DNA of 64,000 bases from the NCBI GenBank assembly GCA_034766995.1, contig CM068319.1, forward strand, positions 17,772,422 through 17,836,421, written 5' to 3'. The DNA comes from Acanthacorydalis orientalis. Taxonomy: Eukaryota > Arthropoda > Insecta > Megaloptera > Corydalidae. This document shows, piece by piece, positions 1 to 13,453 of this stretch; the stretch's first letter is position 1, and each line of letters begins with the position of its first letter. Position numbers and translations under genes: made by a program. Below the pieces are notes generated by a model. It had not been told where the DNA came from. It searched no databases and saw only the letters and a list, made by a program, of their open reading frames with translations.

Positions 1-541
1 GGTATTCTCAATTGATAATTGTAAACTGTATAATCTAGTACACACCGTCTGACTATTAATGTGTTATTTAAATTACAAAAAAGTTTCCTGCAACTTACAC
101 AATATCTGTAATAGGATTATATCATATTTGATTATACGTTAGTAAATCTTTTTTAATGTTGTAAGTATATGATAAACATTTCTGTTGAATACTAGATGGA
201 TATTTAAGAAACAAACATATATTTCAGTAAGCACAAATATACAATTTTTGGACAAAAAAGAATACACTCCTAAAATAATTACAATTCAGTAAATATACGT
301 TTATTATTAAATAGTAATATGATTAAGTGTGTGAATATACAAGTAAAATATAGTTATGTAGTTTTTCTTAAGTTCTGTGGATATTTATCCTTTTCAGTCA
401 AATAAAATAATAAAAAGACAAGTGATTTCATTTCAATTCTTTATCGATAGATTGTTTTTTCATTATTTTAAAATTGATTTCCCTGATCTGTTTTAAAGAC
501 ATACAGTTTTAAATTAACAAAGGAATGTAATTAAACATATT

Positions 542-545
<4 letters not shown>

Positions 546-596
<51 letters not shown>
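546..596. repeat. (TA)n microsatellite
   Basis: Nearly pure TA dinucleotides, closing with a single G interruption. Confidence 0.95.
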
Positions 597-3500
597 CAGT
601 GCAAATCTATAGCACATCCTTAACCATCTGTATAAATTAAAGATACGGACTTAACCTTTAAAGAGTGATTCTAAAAAAATAAAAATAATCATAAAAAATA
701 TAATATATGAAAACAGTCAAGTAACAGAGCAGAGATAAATTCAGTACATATTAAATAATTTTACAAATGAATTTTATTTCCCTTAAACTACACGTTTTTT
801 CTGTATCCTATGGCTTTGTGTCATCTATCGAAATGTACATAAATAATTATCGGAATTAATACAACAAAAATCCCAGGTATGTTTTTTTCTGATAATTAAT
901 ATTAATAATACTAGACTCGATATACTTCGTCCCCACAAGGAAAATATCGTTTATTTTTTTAATTTTACATTTTTTTTTAATTTTTATTCCATTTAACATT
1001 TTTAATCAGTACTTTCGACTTTTATACATATTTTTAATGTTTCGACAACGTTTTTGTCTTCCATAACATGGTCACAGTTTTAAAAAATCATTACTTTTTC
1101 AGTTTATTTGATATTTTCATTCAATTAAAACTTTTTAGTAAGAATCAGTTATTTTTAAATATAAATATTTTCTCATATGATAGGCAAGATTAGTGGACAA
1201 TAATTAATTGAGAATAATATCTGAATTAGAAAAAAAATCGAATGATTTTCGAATAGTGGTAATTTAAAGATTCTATATATCTTTTTTTGTACAAGACAAT
1301 TTTTTTAGCCACAGAGCCAAATTCTAATTATTACACTTGTAATAAGTTCAGATAGTACAAGGGTTATTGTTATCGTTTCTATGTAATTAGTCCAGTTCGA
1401 AGTAAGTAGTACGTAATAGGAAAAAAAGCAAGAACAAATGAACAGTTCTGATTTCTTAACAAATATAATTACAGTTGGGAACATGAGGAGATACTTCGAA
1501 CAGTTCGTATGTGTTCGGCCTGATATAGAACGAAGGATTAAAATTTCTTTTTAAAAAACTTATTTTGAAAACTTTTTTTTCAAAATAATCTTTTACTTTG
1601 TTTATACGATTAAAAAAGATGTAAAGAAAGAATCTTTGTCAGCAGAATGGTGATTCAAACGAGTATTAAAGTTTTTCATTACTACTGAATTTTCTCTTTT
1701 AGGTATGTCTAATTAACTGGAAGTAAGATTATGGTTCTAGATGGATTGTCAGGTTCTTTTAAGTCGCATTTCTGAATGTCAGTGTTAGGGCAGTGTGGAG
1801 TAGTGCGTTGCCATGCAAAAAGATAATTTTCTACTTAGATGCCGTGTAGAGCAATAGCTTTTTTATAGTGTTACATTTAGAATAATTTTTTTTTCACAAC
1901 TTTCAATTTTTTGAAATTCCTTAAAATAATTCCTTCACGGACCTATCTTCTTGGTGCTTATATTTTTATATTAACTTTATTTATTTCTAATGTTTTATCG
2001 TTGAAACTGTAGAGAATATTTGATATAAACAGCATTTAGACTTTAATTTATTATTCACTGTCTGTCCATTTATAGTAAAGACTTAATTAGACAATTTTTG
2101 TTTTTTTAGATCTAGTTATATCGTCGTCAATCGTATACTGAACTGCCCGGTAGGATAAATTTGTAGTTATACTATTATTAGGACAATTCTTTCCTTAGTA
2201 TAAAACAAAATTATAGGAAATTCCCTGTCTTAAGGTGAGAATACATGAACTAAGTCTTGGTGCCATTTAAATAATCAGATTTTTCTACATCAACTCTCAG
2301 AAGGAGATATAATTACCATTCAGTTCACTTGATCAATTTTCAAAACGATCAGTAATTAATAATTGAATATTTTATTAATAATTTAAAATAGTGATTTTGG
2401 TTGGTTGTTGTTTAAAGAGTGAAATTTTTTGAAAGGGAAATTAGTAAGAAGAACCCCATAATTATTCTTAAAAATCAACTATTTATTTTCGCTTGAATAT
2501 CGTGTTAAAGGTTAATGCTAATCCTCCATTACTTCCTACACAATTACAACACATTAAATAGCTACATAATCTCAAACAGCTGCTACCTACTGTAATAATA
2601 TGTACACGAGGAATATAATTCTCTACTCAAGTGCTTCTTCACGTACGCATCTCCCATGATTACATAAAATATGAATATTAAAATCAACAAAATGTTAGTG
2701 AATGTCGCACGATGAAAATTCAATAAAAATTCGGAATTTATTCGAATAAAATTATACTAAAGTTATTATAACAGAGATAAAACACGTTTTTTTTGTCGAA
2801 TTTAATCTATATTTTTGTGTGTGATGTAAGTCGTCGAGATATCATTTCGTGATTAATAGATAGAAATGAATTAATTACGTTAGAAATAATGTATTTCGAT
2901 AATAATATATTTTTGTAATATCAAAGTAGTCACGAATATTTTTTTATGTAATAGTTTAGTAATTGCTTAATTATACTTTTTAATAAACACGCGAAACTGA
3001 AAGAACAAGCACAAAATTTAAAAAACGAAGAGATCAAGTACTGAATTATTTATTTTATGCAAGCAATTATGTTTGATATGTATTATGTCGGATATGTGTC
3101 AGTGGTTTGTTAGTGAGGACGTTCTAGCGTAACATGAGAAGGTTGTTGATAAATTGAATCTTGTTTGAGCTTTGACATTTTTCATTAAAAAAATGGAGTT
3201 ACTCGTACGGATCAATAACTACGTAAACACACCCAAAATTAAAATTTAAAAAAAATACCAATCAATGTAAATAACTTTATTTCATACATGTTTATCATTT
3301 CTATATTTATTTACTGTATGAAAGATTAGTATTGATGGATATGCATGGAATGATAAAATGTGAAATTAATGTATGTCAGGGATATCAATTATATTTATCA
3401 ATTGAATATTTAAAAATATGCATAGTCTGTTCAAAGAAAGATTTTTAAATCGGATTTGGAAAAGTATTGTTATTGATAGAAGTATCGGCTGAGTTAGTTA

Positions 3501-3612
3501 TATTATTTGAGGTTTAAGGGCGTGGCGAAAACTAGGGTTATTAACGCCTGAATACAAGTATTGGAAAAGAATATCACTTTCAAATGATAAAAATCAAATA
3601 TTTTTTAAAAAA

Positions 3613-3615
<3 letters not shown>

Positions 3616-3650
<35 letters not shown>
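3616..3650. repeat. short (TA)n microsatellite
   Basis: TA tract with AATA imperfections at both edges; it abuts the 3' side of the minus-strand mariner remnant. Confidence 0.9.
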
Positions 3651-3694
3651 TAAATTGAAACTCAGGCGATTATTTTTCTAAAAAAACACTTTTA

Positions 3695-4746
3695 TTAGTC
3701 AATTATGTATTCTCCATCGTTTTCTTCAATTATTTTTCAATGCTCAGGTAGCTGCTGGATTTCTCGTTCGTAAAAGCTGTATGGTTTTTGGGCAAAAAAG
3801 GCGTTGAGGTAGTTTTTGACGGCCTCCACGGTGTCAAATTTTTTACCATTTAAACTATTCTGCAGCGTCCAGAACACAAGATAATCTGAAGATGCATTGT
3901 ACGAAGAGTACGGTGGATGTGATATGATTTCCCATTTTAACTGCATCAGTTTTTGCAGAGACAGTTTTTCTGTATGTTATTTTGTATTGTCGTGGTGGAA
4001 GATGATCCGTTTGTGATTGGCCAAATTCGGATGCTTTTCTTTTATTACTGCGTTTAGATTGTTAGTTGTTGACAGTACTTTTCTTTAGTAATCGTTTCGC
4101 CCCGTGGGAGTAGCTCAAAATAAACAACACATTTGCAATCTCACCAAATATACAGCAACACCTTCATCGGTTGCAAACCAGCTTTGGCGACTGATTCTAG
4201 CCCTTCATTCGCTTGTTTACACGTTCGTCTGTGTCGGACGTTGTTGTACAGAATCCATTTCTCATCGCCAGTCACTAATCGATCCAAAAAAGGCTCTCTG
4301 TTGAGACGTCCAAGCAAAGAAACTGCCGAAGAGATGCGATCAAACTTGTTTTTTTCCCCAGACAAGTGCATCACCGGCGTATCGAGTTTCACCGTGAAAC
4401 TTCTTTTAATGCCGAAGTGCATTCGATCTGTCAACGTTGAATGTCTCGGCAACCTCTTCTGTCAAAATTCATGAGTTATTATCAACTAAATCGCTCACAG
4501 CATTGTCATGCGGGGTTGATCTTCAAGGTTAAAATCATCAAATCGAAAATTAGAAAACCATTTTTTCACAGTTGGAAGTGATGGTGCATGATCTAATGAC
4601 CCTTCCAAATATTTTTTGTTGTCCCACCAACGGTTACTCCTTTCTGAAACTCGTACAACATAATGTGAAGAAAGTGTATCTTTTCGTTGTTCATTTTCAA
4701 AAAAATTTCTTACACTCGAATCGAAACAAGTACGTCTAATGCTCAA
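3695..4746 (-). pseudogene. decayed mariner transposase
   Basis: Relic of a Tc1/mariner-superfamily transposase, the DDD enzyme that cuts and pastes the element at TA sites. Read on the minus strand, 4746-4495 gives the end of the DNA-binding half, with the mariner hallmark of a W-F-x-x-F-R helix followed by D-F-N-L-E-D-Q-P-R. About 4270-4141 gives the first catalytic block (T-G-D-E-K-W, Asp codon at 4264-4266). 4006-3989 gives F-H-H-D-N (second Asp 3989-3991), and 3946-3737 gives the third block with S-D-Y (third Asp 3884-3886), then N-S-L-N-G-K-K-F. The second and third Asp are separated by exactly 34 codons, the mariner DD34D spacing. A likely tail runs on to a stop at 3695-3697. At least two frameshifts and several stops make it inactive, including a TAA just after F-H-H-D-N. 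I could not recognise matching terminal inverted repeats, so the ends are uncertain. Confidence 0.92.
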
Positions 4747-5024
4747 ATGACACAGATGTGACTGTTACCTTTCAAACAATATATAACATGAGTACATTTC
4801 AATCATGAGCGCGGCCGTGCGGCACTCTTAACACCACTTATTGAATCGTACACGAACTTTTGCACAAATCCAAGTTGCAATATCTCTGTTTAAAAAATAT
4901 TTTTGCATTTATCGTTTTTTATTGTATTTTTTTTTTGTCTTTTTGGTTTCGATGAAAGTCTGCACAATTCAAATAAAATTATTTCTCAAGTCTTGTTTGT
5001 AATTTAAAAATGTTTTTAACATTT

Positions 5025-5028
<4 letters not shown>

Positions 5029-5083
<55 letters not shown>
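5029..5083. repeat. (TA)n microsatellite
   Basis: Long uninterrupted TA array, 55 bp. Confidence 0.95.
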
Positions 5084-5086
<3 letters not shown>

Positions 5087-5748
5087 TTGTTCATAAATGT
5101 ATTTACATGAACATTGTACACTTCAAAGTCCCGAGAATATGGGATTAATGTAACTTTTTTCTGAATTCATTAAATTATTTATCATATTTTTTATTAACTG
5201 TGGTTAATTAATGAAGTGGCCAAATAACTATATAATATTTCTTGAAAACTTGCAATTTATATGACGTTCATGTTTGTTGGCTGAGTATCAGTTCCGAATG
5301 GCTTAATTATAAAAGTATAAAACTATATTCTTTACTCATTGAAATGTCTGAACATAATCCTATCGTCTCCACATTGATATAAAAAAAATATTTTATAACT
5401 TTCGTACGTTTTATTAACGATATACAAAAATCCAGTTCTGTGTTACAGACCGTACTTTATGTGAAAGTTACGAATTGATCTATTGTTTTAAAGCGACTGA
5501 GAATAATCGCCTGTCGCTGCACAAGATTCCATTATTTCTTTTAGTTCTGATGAACGGCAATAAATTGCACAATGTGTTCCACTAGTGCGAAGTTGAAAAA
5601 AGTAGCTTTCGGCACGAACATGAAAAGAAAATTACCATTAATCAAAAAGCTGAAAATAAAATGCGATAAATTGCTCGTACACTTTTACACCTCCTAAAGT
5701 TCTGTTTGTATGATTTTTTAAACTTAAAGTTGTTCGTATTTGCATACA

Positions 5749-5752
5749 ATGA

Positions 5753-5815
<63 letters not shown>
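5749..5815. repeat. (GT)n-(TA)n compound microsatellite
   Basis: A few GT units lead directly into a TA array of more than 50 bp. Confidence 0.95.
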
Positions 5816-5817
<2 letters not shown>

Positions 5818-5930
5818 TGTGAATGTATGAATGTGTATAAATTTTACTCTTTAAGAGGAAAATATATAAATTAATAGAAAAGAATAACAATGATATTAAA
5901 TAATATTGTTTCGTTTCTTTTTCTTTTGAT

Positions 5931-5942
5931 ATATATACATAT

Positions 5943-5996
<54 letters not shown>
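5931..5996. repeat. (TA)n microsatellite
   Basis: TA array with a CATA and a TCATA interruption near its left edge. Confidence 0.95.
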
Positions 5997-5997
<1 letters not shown>

Positions 5998-7098
5998 CTT
6001 TAAACCTCTTTTGAGTTTGTATTTTATTCTATCGGTTTTGAATTGATTTGATTCTCAGGTGTAAGTATTTTTAATACTCTGAAGAGTTGTGAACATCGTG
6101 CTGGAAGTATGTTTCAATTCAATGTCGATTTGAGAAAATATAAACTGAAACTGACTTTAAACTTAAGAAAAATAACCAAGATGGATGTATTTAGATCAAA
6201 CTTTAAATTATATTTCTTTTATCATATTAATAATTCAGTGTTTTTTTAAAAAAAAAAAAAAAATAATATTGAGTAACGTTCTTTATTAATCTTTTAACAG
6301 GGGAATTAATTTTGGTTCGTGTAAAAATTACTCGTTTCACTGTGGGGTGTTTTTTTATTTGCAATGGGGTGCTATTATATCGGATCTAAAGTACAAAAAG
6401 AAAAGAAAAAAATGAAAAATATTTTAATAAAATATAAAACCAAAAAATGTTCTTTTCAAATACAAAAAATTAGTAAAACGATCTTATATGAAATTATTTT
6501 TCTGTATGGTATTCCTTGAACCATTGAGGAATACACAAAGTAACATTACAGTCAGGTCATCAATATCTCGATTCTTCCCTTAATGGCGCTAGCAGCATAT
6601 AAATTACCAATATATTAAGATACGTCCAACGAAAATTGCACACAACAACGTAATGCCGAAGAGAGATTAATTTTTGAACTACCATGACGAATAATGTCAT
6701 CATGCCCATTGCAGTTGTATTTCTGGCATGACGAAATATTTCGTTAAGCCCAATTAAGTGGTTCAAATTTTATACTTTGGGCATTTAGATTTCACTTTAA
6801 AAATAATTGTACCCTGTCAGTTATATAATTATATAAAGGATCAAATCGAATTTATATTATGTTAGTTATGAATTTATAGATACATATTAAAATACTTCTA
6901 AAATATTTGTAATTAGAAATTACATTTTACCATTTGTCATTTTATTTAGAAAAAATAAATTTATTTACTTAAGAGATCAACTGTTTTATTTTAATTAAAA
7001 TTTAATCTAGAACAATAATTACCCCAGTATAAATATTTATCATATATGAAACCATATTTAGTGATTAACACAACTTTAACCATTTAAAACTATTTTTG

Positions 7099-7099
<1 letters not shown>

Positions 7100-7164
<65 letters not shown>
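7100..7164. repeat. (TA)n microsatellite
   Basis: 65-bp TA array ending exactly where the GC-rich head of dispersed repeat copy 1 begins. Confidence 0.95.
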
Positions 7165-7166
<2 letters not shown>

Positions 7167-7356
7167 GGGTGCTTGCCCATTGCTTGCTGCGCTCACCAAC
7201 CCCTGGGCTCGATGCGCTCGGCCACTTGTCAATTATAAGAATGTCATGTCACCGAATAAACATATTTTTTGAAACACATTTATGTCTATATATTCATTTG
7301 TCGCAGATATATTGCAACGTTTTTTGTGTATATATATATATATGTACATATATATT

Positions 7357-7397
<41 letters not shown>

Positions 7398-7535
7398 TTA
7401 TGTTATGTGTTTATATAATCATTATCGCAGACAGATTGCAACATGTTATTTTATATATGAGATAAATATATTTAGGTAACCTATAAATCTCGATGTCATC
7501 GAACTTTTTGTGGATAATTTTGACTATAAAAGTGT
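7165..7535. repeat. dispersed repeat, copy 1
   Basis: A GC-rich head (7165-7265) carries a segment around 7184-7210 that recurs nearly unchanged at 26598-26620 and is followed in both places by CCACTTGTCA and a TTATAAG motif. A TA/CATA array sits inside the unit (7329-7393). A tail (about 7423-7535) with TCGCAGA(C/T)AGATT and then a GGATAATTTTGA motif recurs at 27431-27495. The boundaries are approximate and no protein remnant is visible. The head and tail recur in the same order and orientation in copy 2, so this is one interspersed repeat that contains microsatellites, not a chance match. Its class is unknown. Confidence 0.7.
7329..7393. repeat. (TA)n with CATA interruptions
   Basis: Compound TA array lying between head and tail of dispersed repeat copy 1. 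Confidence 0.93.
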
Positions 7536-9949
7536 GTGTATAAAGCTAATGTTTTACTGAAACTTCCATTATTACACCATTCAACACCCAGACCTATGTG
7601 AGTCAACGTCCAGGCGAGGCACCGCGACTTAAACTGAAATATTGTGAACTTCAGTATTAATGGTACTACTGTTCTAAAATACATATCAATAAATTCTTTC
7701 TTTCTTTTTTCTAATGTTTTATTAAAAAGAATATAAATAAACACTACTGATCAAAAAATACTTTTCAGTTTCTCTACTTCTATACATACTTCTCCACACC
7801 GATAATTGTTTTTAAAATATCAAAAATCATGTAGTATATAGTTAAAACAATGTACCAAATTGTAATTCGTAAAAAATAATAGCAACAGTATATATTTTAT
7901 GTATTTTATAATTCAATATTTATGAAATTTAGTAACTTATTACTAAATAATGAATTATAAATTAAATTTTCTTGTTTTACAGATTATGAAATTTCTCTAG
8001 CAAAAACTTGTTATATTCATCTCACTTTACAGTTGTGCTTCACGTTCTTATCAGAACAATAAAAATATAAATTAAAAAGCATTATAAAATATCTTTCAAG
8101 TTAATAAGCTATTTAAAAAACATGAAATTATTTTAAATGAAGTAGACAAAAAACTTTATAAGCTTTAAAGAAAAAAGTACAGTAAAAAGCATCTAAGGTA
8201 GTTCTGCAGTAAAATGTATATGTATATATTAATATAATCGTATAAATTACAATTTTTAAATTAGTTACAATGTTTAAATTAATTATTTTACAAGAAAAAG
8301 TCAAAAAAACAACCGTTGTTTACGGTGAACGAATCGAATCGTTTTAAAGGTAACGCATTTAATTCGACAAAAAAGTAATCATTTTGGATAATTTTTTTGC
8401 GTGACCTTTCCAAGTTCGGATTGCGAACGTTTAAATGATCTTGAACATCTCAAGAGGAAACATAGCGTTTCGTTTATATCTGTTCTGGACTGCGTTTGCT
8501 TGAAAGCATTTTTTTTTGTATTTCTTACAAAGCTAATAATCGTAAGTGATCTCTCTGTGGGAAAAAAAGCAATGCTGTTTCCGAATACTATCCACAAGGG
8601 CAGAAATCTGTAGAGTTAATAAGACAGTTCTAAAATCGGTCGGATTTAGGATTGTGTTTTTATTTTACTGTAATATGAAGTGTTTTCAGATAAAGATAAA
8701 ACTAGTATTATTTTTAGAAAATTTCAAATATTTACAGTCATTAAATTCTTGAAATTAAGGTTACAGTTTTCAGTAAGATGAGTTTTTATTCTTAAAGGAA
8801 ATTTTATTTCATATTAAAAAAAAACATTTCCAATCGTTTTTTTCAGATATATAGACAAGAAATCAATCAATTCATGTTAATTAGTTAATTTTCAACAGAC
8901 AACTTTTTTATTATTTTTTTACCGAAATAACGTATTTGCAACGCAATATGTTTCGTTTATTTTTCATAAATCTATTTAAAATAAATCATACAATACTAAA
9001 TAGAGCGAAAAAATGATCTTATTAGAATTTCAAACAAGAATTTTGAACGGAAATAAATAATGAAATTATTTATTTCAATAACAAAATATATAAATGTATT
9101 TTCGTTTAATACAAATTCATCTGATTAAAAAGCGTGTTTTTGTAGATTTTTTTGTATTCAGTTTCTCAGTATTACAAAATGTCCTTGTTTTATTTCTTAG
9201 AATTTCAAATTTAACTTTGTAAAAAATATCTTTTTTTTTTGGAAATAAGTATTAATATAATTTAAAATTTATTTCTTTTAAATGTATTTGGATGTCATGC
9301 ATTATTTATTTATTGCTGTGCTTTTAGTATGTACTTGTAACTGTATCAACTTTTATATTTTCATAGATTTTACAGTTTTTTCGGCATCTTTATTGAAAAA
9401 TAATTAATCAATAAATGTATTGTTGGAATATATGGATGACTATATCATTAAAACGTTACAGAATATTTAAGGATTCGTAAAAGTAATAATTACTTTTTTT
9501 ATATAATGTGTTATCTATTCAGAATTGGTGCAAGTGATCTTAATTGTCGACTTATCATTAAATTAAAAATAACTAACTAACCGTCTGTTCAGAAATTTAT
9601 TTTTTTTTTTGGTTTTAATGTCCAAAAAAGAATTTAAATTTGAACATTTTTGTAGACAAAAAAGACAATTTAAAAATATTTTTATAGAAATAACATTTTG
9701 AAGAGGCGGATTATATCAAAAATAATTCCCAAAGCTCCTTGCGAATTACAAGAGTATTTTTCTACTACAAATAGTTTTATTTTTTAATCATCCGTAGACA
9801 GTTTTTAGATAAATTATTAGTTTATCGACAAACTATCACGAAGACATTAATAATATAACTTAAAAAATAACATTACAAAAATTCTAAAAAAAAAATGAAT
9901 TGAATTTTGGCCTGTCTTAACTCTTTCAATTTAAAATAAAATTCAATGA

Positions 9950-9987
<38 letters not shown>

Positions 9988-11046
9988 ATAATTTGATTCT
10001 ATATTTCTGAATAAACAACCGAATTATAATTATAATATATTAATATGCGATGGTATTTACAATGTTGTAATTGTTTCATCAAACAGACACGACCGGTTCA
10101 TTGTTCCAAATGATGTTATTAGTACTCAGAATAGTAATTTCTATTTAATCCCGATAGAGTTACATTTGTTAACATGACCTGGGAATTAAACTGAAATGTC
10201 TTGAGATCATACAATTTGATTTATTCAATGTTATATTATTTAGTGCAGGATGTGGTGTAACCGAATACTTCATATATTTTAGGATCTTATTTCAGTCGTA
10301 TCTCATGAGAATAGTCTTCAGTTGTACATATTCGAAGTGAATATATTTCGAACAAATAATTTTCACCAGTTACACGTGTTCTTTTCATTTATCAGTAATT
10401 AGACTCTGAAACCTTAGATACATAATTAACAAAAATAAAGTAACGTTGTATTTATTTTAAATTAAGATATTTAAAGGTTTTGAGAATATATTTATCAATA
10501 ATTTGAAAATTTGAACTGTAACATTTGAGGAAATGTGCAAGTTATCAGATTAGATAAAAATATATATGTATCAATCAAATACATTTTTCATTCACATTTT
10601 TTTCATATTTTGAATTGCCGAACTGATGGACACTCTTTTGGTGTTAATTGGTAATCTAGTAATGATTTTTTTATTTTTTTAATTAGCTCGTTTTTGCTTT
10701 TCTTTTCATATCAGTTGTACGACTTTCTTTTTACATTTTGTAGCTTTTCTTTAGTTTGTTAGTTTCATGATATTTTTTTCATAAAATAATGTAGGTTTTT
10801 AGTACATTTAAGACCGAAGTCCCAACACAAAACCATCCCTAGTTATAAAATGAAAAATAAGTGAAACTGAAAAATATAAGAATAAGAAAAAACACGTTTT
10901 AAACAGGTATTATCATCTTATAATATTTGAAATGAAATTTCTATCAAATAACAGTTTAATAAATTAAAAAGATTTGGCCCATCGGGTGAATATTTCAAAT
11001 CGGAACTTCCTTCAAAAACAAATTTCATAAAATTGCTACTGCACAT
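7536..11046. other. AT-rich non-coding stretch
   Basis: No supported gene. 8380-8610 is open on both strands for about 70 codons but shows no family resemblance. One TA array lies at 9954-9986; otherwise simple A/T runs. Confidence 0.45.
9954..9986. repeat. short (TA)n microsatellite
   Basis: 33-bp uninterrupted TA tract. Confidence 0.93.
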
Positions 11047-11312
11047 CTATTCTTCTTCATTTCCACCAATTTTAATAAATTTATTTGGATCATCATTCTC
11101 TGACTCATTACCAGCCACATTTTGACAATTTATTTCTTCAAGTGTTGTTTCACCATCGTCACTATCAGTTTCTACATTGTCCTTCCAATTATTTTCACTA
11201 TCATATATAATTCTTCTTCTTTTTTTCAGTTAATTTCCAACATAAAGCCATCACATTCTTCATCACTTTTTATATTTTGATATGTTAAAGGTCTTGGTTG
11301 TATATTATCCAT
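11047..11312 (-). pseudogene. acidic coding remnant, one frameshift
   Basis: I do not recognise the family. On the minus strand an ATG at 11312-11310 opens 28 codons (beginning M-D-N-I-Q-P-R-P, containing S-D-E-E-C-D-G-F) that stop at a TGA at 11228-11226. In the next frame the reading resumes through an A-run as K-K-R-R-R-I-I-Y-D-S-E-N-N-W and continues, rich in Asp, Glu, Ser and Asn, to a TAG at 11049-11047. Joined across the homopolymer the two pieces make about 87 residues of biased, protein-like sequence that contrasts with the Tyr/Ile readings elsewhere. A basic patch followed by acidic serines resembles the C-terminal tails of the Tigger relics in this window, and also the acidic N-termini of piggyBac transposases. 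It could be either, or an exon of an orphan gene. No terminal repeats were found. Confidence 0.45.
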
Positions 11313-11371
11313 TTTTAACTTGATCTTAAAATCAATAACACATTTACTTTCTATACACCTTATTGTAAATT

Positions 11372-11569
11372 TCACTCTTCTAATTGTATGATTTTCCTGA
11401 TTGGTGTCTGAGAACTAATTGATACTACTGATCTCTGTACATGTCCTACGTACCGAGTCATCGGCTGTGCGGGTGAGATTTTGCATGACCCACTAGTCGT
11501 CTGTCTCGAATGTGTAGTGTTGTTAGAAGAATTCGTAATAGAGGTTTTCTTAAAGATCTTTCTGTCCAC
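11372..11569 (-). other. 65-codon open frame, unrecognised
   Basis: A minus-strand frame rich in Ser, Thr, Gln and Asn lies just upstream of the acidic remnant at 11047-11312 and is GC-richer than its surroundings. It has no motif I can name. Being on the same strand it could be the preceding part of the same decayed gene, but no splice or frame connection is demonstrable by eye. Confidence 0.25.
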
Positions 11570-13451
11570 TGATTATGGAAAATTGATATTTTGATACATT
11601 CCTCTGACATACACAAATATTAAAAATAGTAATAAAACATACTTATAATCAGAATATTAAAAATACAAATTAAAACCATATTCGATTTAACAAAAACTTT
11701 GATTTTTGTTCCTATTAAATTTAAAAACATTTAATTAACGTATCTTAAAAATTCTTTTTATTTTGTAATTAGAAACGAAAATTGATTAGTTTAATTTTCG
11801 TTATTAAAGTAACCCTATTAATTATTATCATTTATTGTATTAAAAAATACTTGAACTATCTTAGTAATATTAACTTAGTGAGAAGTTATAGTACCCTTTT
11901 TTACAAATTGAAATATGACAATAATTGATAAAAATAAAATAAAATAGTTTTACTTATATGAACTTAAATATATAGATATGTTTGTTTTCCAAATAAACAT
12001 GCTTTCAATTTTATAAATAGCTAAATAGTATACCATTTCAGATTATACTGATTATATAATGGAAATATTTAATGTATAAAATTCACTGTAATAACCGTAC
12101 ATTGAAATATAAAATCGAATAATATGCCAGTAATATAATATTTATTAATGATTTGTATTGAATTTGCCTCTTTATAAAATTCATATCTGTTTTATATTCA
12201 ATAAAAAGCATATACGTACAAAATGACAATTTCATTGATCGACTATCTAATTTTTCATAAAATTAATTATCGCTTGAACTTCATTCCATATTTGCTCATT
12301 ATGTACGAAATCGATTCCATATTGTATATCAGGTATCTAATCAATTTGAGCGGTTATTGTAAACAATATAATTATATTTATGGTATCATAAAACGAAGGT
12401 ACATTTATCCTCGCTTACTAGCAAATATAAAATTGACATAATCAGCTATATCAAGCTATATGTGGATCACATATAATCCATTTATTAATTAGTAGCGTTT
12501 GGTTGACGAATACTAGATTGTAATTAATGCCGGTTTACCAATGTGTGGAGGTTAGGGTTGTTACACATTCCCTCACCTACATATATATATTTTCATAAAT
12601 ACCGGGGACTAATCAACCTTGCGGACGGTCATTACGCAAATCACCTATATTTTTATCAACTGATGTAATCACTTTAAAATATAGGGCGTTGTCGGAAAGT
12701 AACTACATTGTGTGTATATATTTATTCATACTGTAAAGGTAAACTACGGTAAGTCATTCATAATTTTACTGTACAGTAAAACGGAATCTTTGTAAGAATT
12801 GACACTCTATTGAAAAAAGTTAAAAGTATTTAAAAAATAAACCCGTATTATCTTATTTGCGGCAATTGCAAAAACTGTAATTAATGATTATAAAATCAAT
12901 TTAGAATTTTTTGAATGCACGAAGAGTTCTTCATATGCTGATTTCAATTAATTTTATTTAAATTTTTAATTTTAATTTTCTATTTCTGTTAAGAATTAAT
13001 CATAGTATTGTTTGAATTATATAAATTAATAATACATAATTAACTTAATAAATTAAAGAAAGAATTTATACCACAAAACAATAATTAATAACTAATAACG
13101 AAAAGCAATTATACAAAATTATTTCAGATAACATTTTGAGATAGTTCTTTGTCTCGTTCTGCTATGACTGAAATGTTTATTTTAATATTTATGAGTGTAT
13201 TCTAATGTAGTGTTTTATAAAATGATTATAAATTAAAAATATTAAGTTTTGAAGTAAAAATAATGTATACTTATCAAAATTGCTTAAAGAAAATAAGGAA
13301 AATGCTAGAAGAAGAAGTCTTGTTAAAAATGTTTATCAGAGTAAATCTGTAAATAAAGTAGTATAGGTATAATTGATGAAATCACTTGGATACAAATGTG
13401 TTTATGTATACAATTAATAAGTATCAAACATTTTTTTTTCTTTCATTGATA
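11570..13451. other. AT-rich non-coding stretch
   Basis: No coding signal. 12430-12700 is less AT-rich and has several homeodomain-type TAAT cores, which is compatible with regulatory DNA but equally with chance at this composition. Confidence 0.45.
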
Positions 13452-13453
13452 TA

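Larger units (their letters stand above)
1..3694. other. AT-rich non-coding stretch
   Basis: No convincing reading frame, RNA gene or transposon end seen. It holds poly-A and poly-T runs, a TA microsatellite near each end, and a weak acceptor-donor juxtaposition at 1701-1703 (listed under findings). It would fit intronic or intergenic DNA. Confidence 0.5.
5084..7099. other. AT-rich non-coding stretch
   Basis: Holds two TA arrays and, around 6560-6770, a slightly GC-richer patch open for 68 codons on the minus strand that I do not recognise. A 5' splice-like GTGTAAGT follows a CAG at 6057-6066 but has little supporting context. No gene called. Confidence 0.45.

Noticed and set aside
4104..4474. 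Two plus-strand open frames of 66 and 113 codons
   Set aside because: Shadows of the minus-strand mariner transposase.
5642..5947. 101-codon minus-strand open frame
   Set aside because: Most of its length is Tyr/Ile repeats read through (TA)n; the ends show no domain.
6057..6068. CAG|GTGTAAGT as a further ratchet site
   Set aside because: The pyrimidine tract is poor and the donor is offset by two bases.
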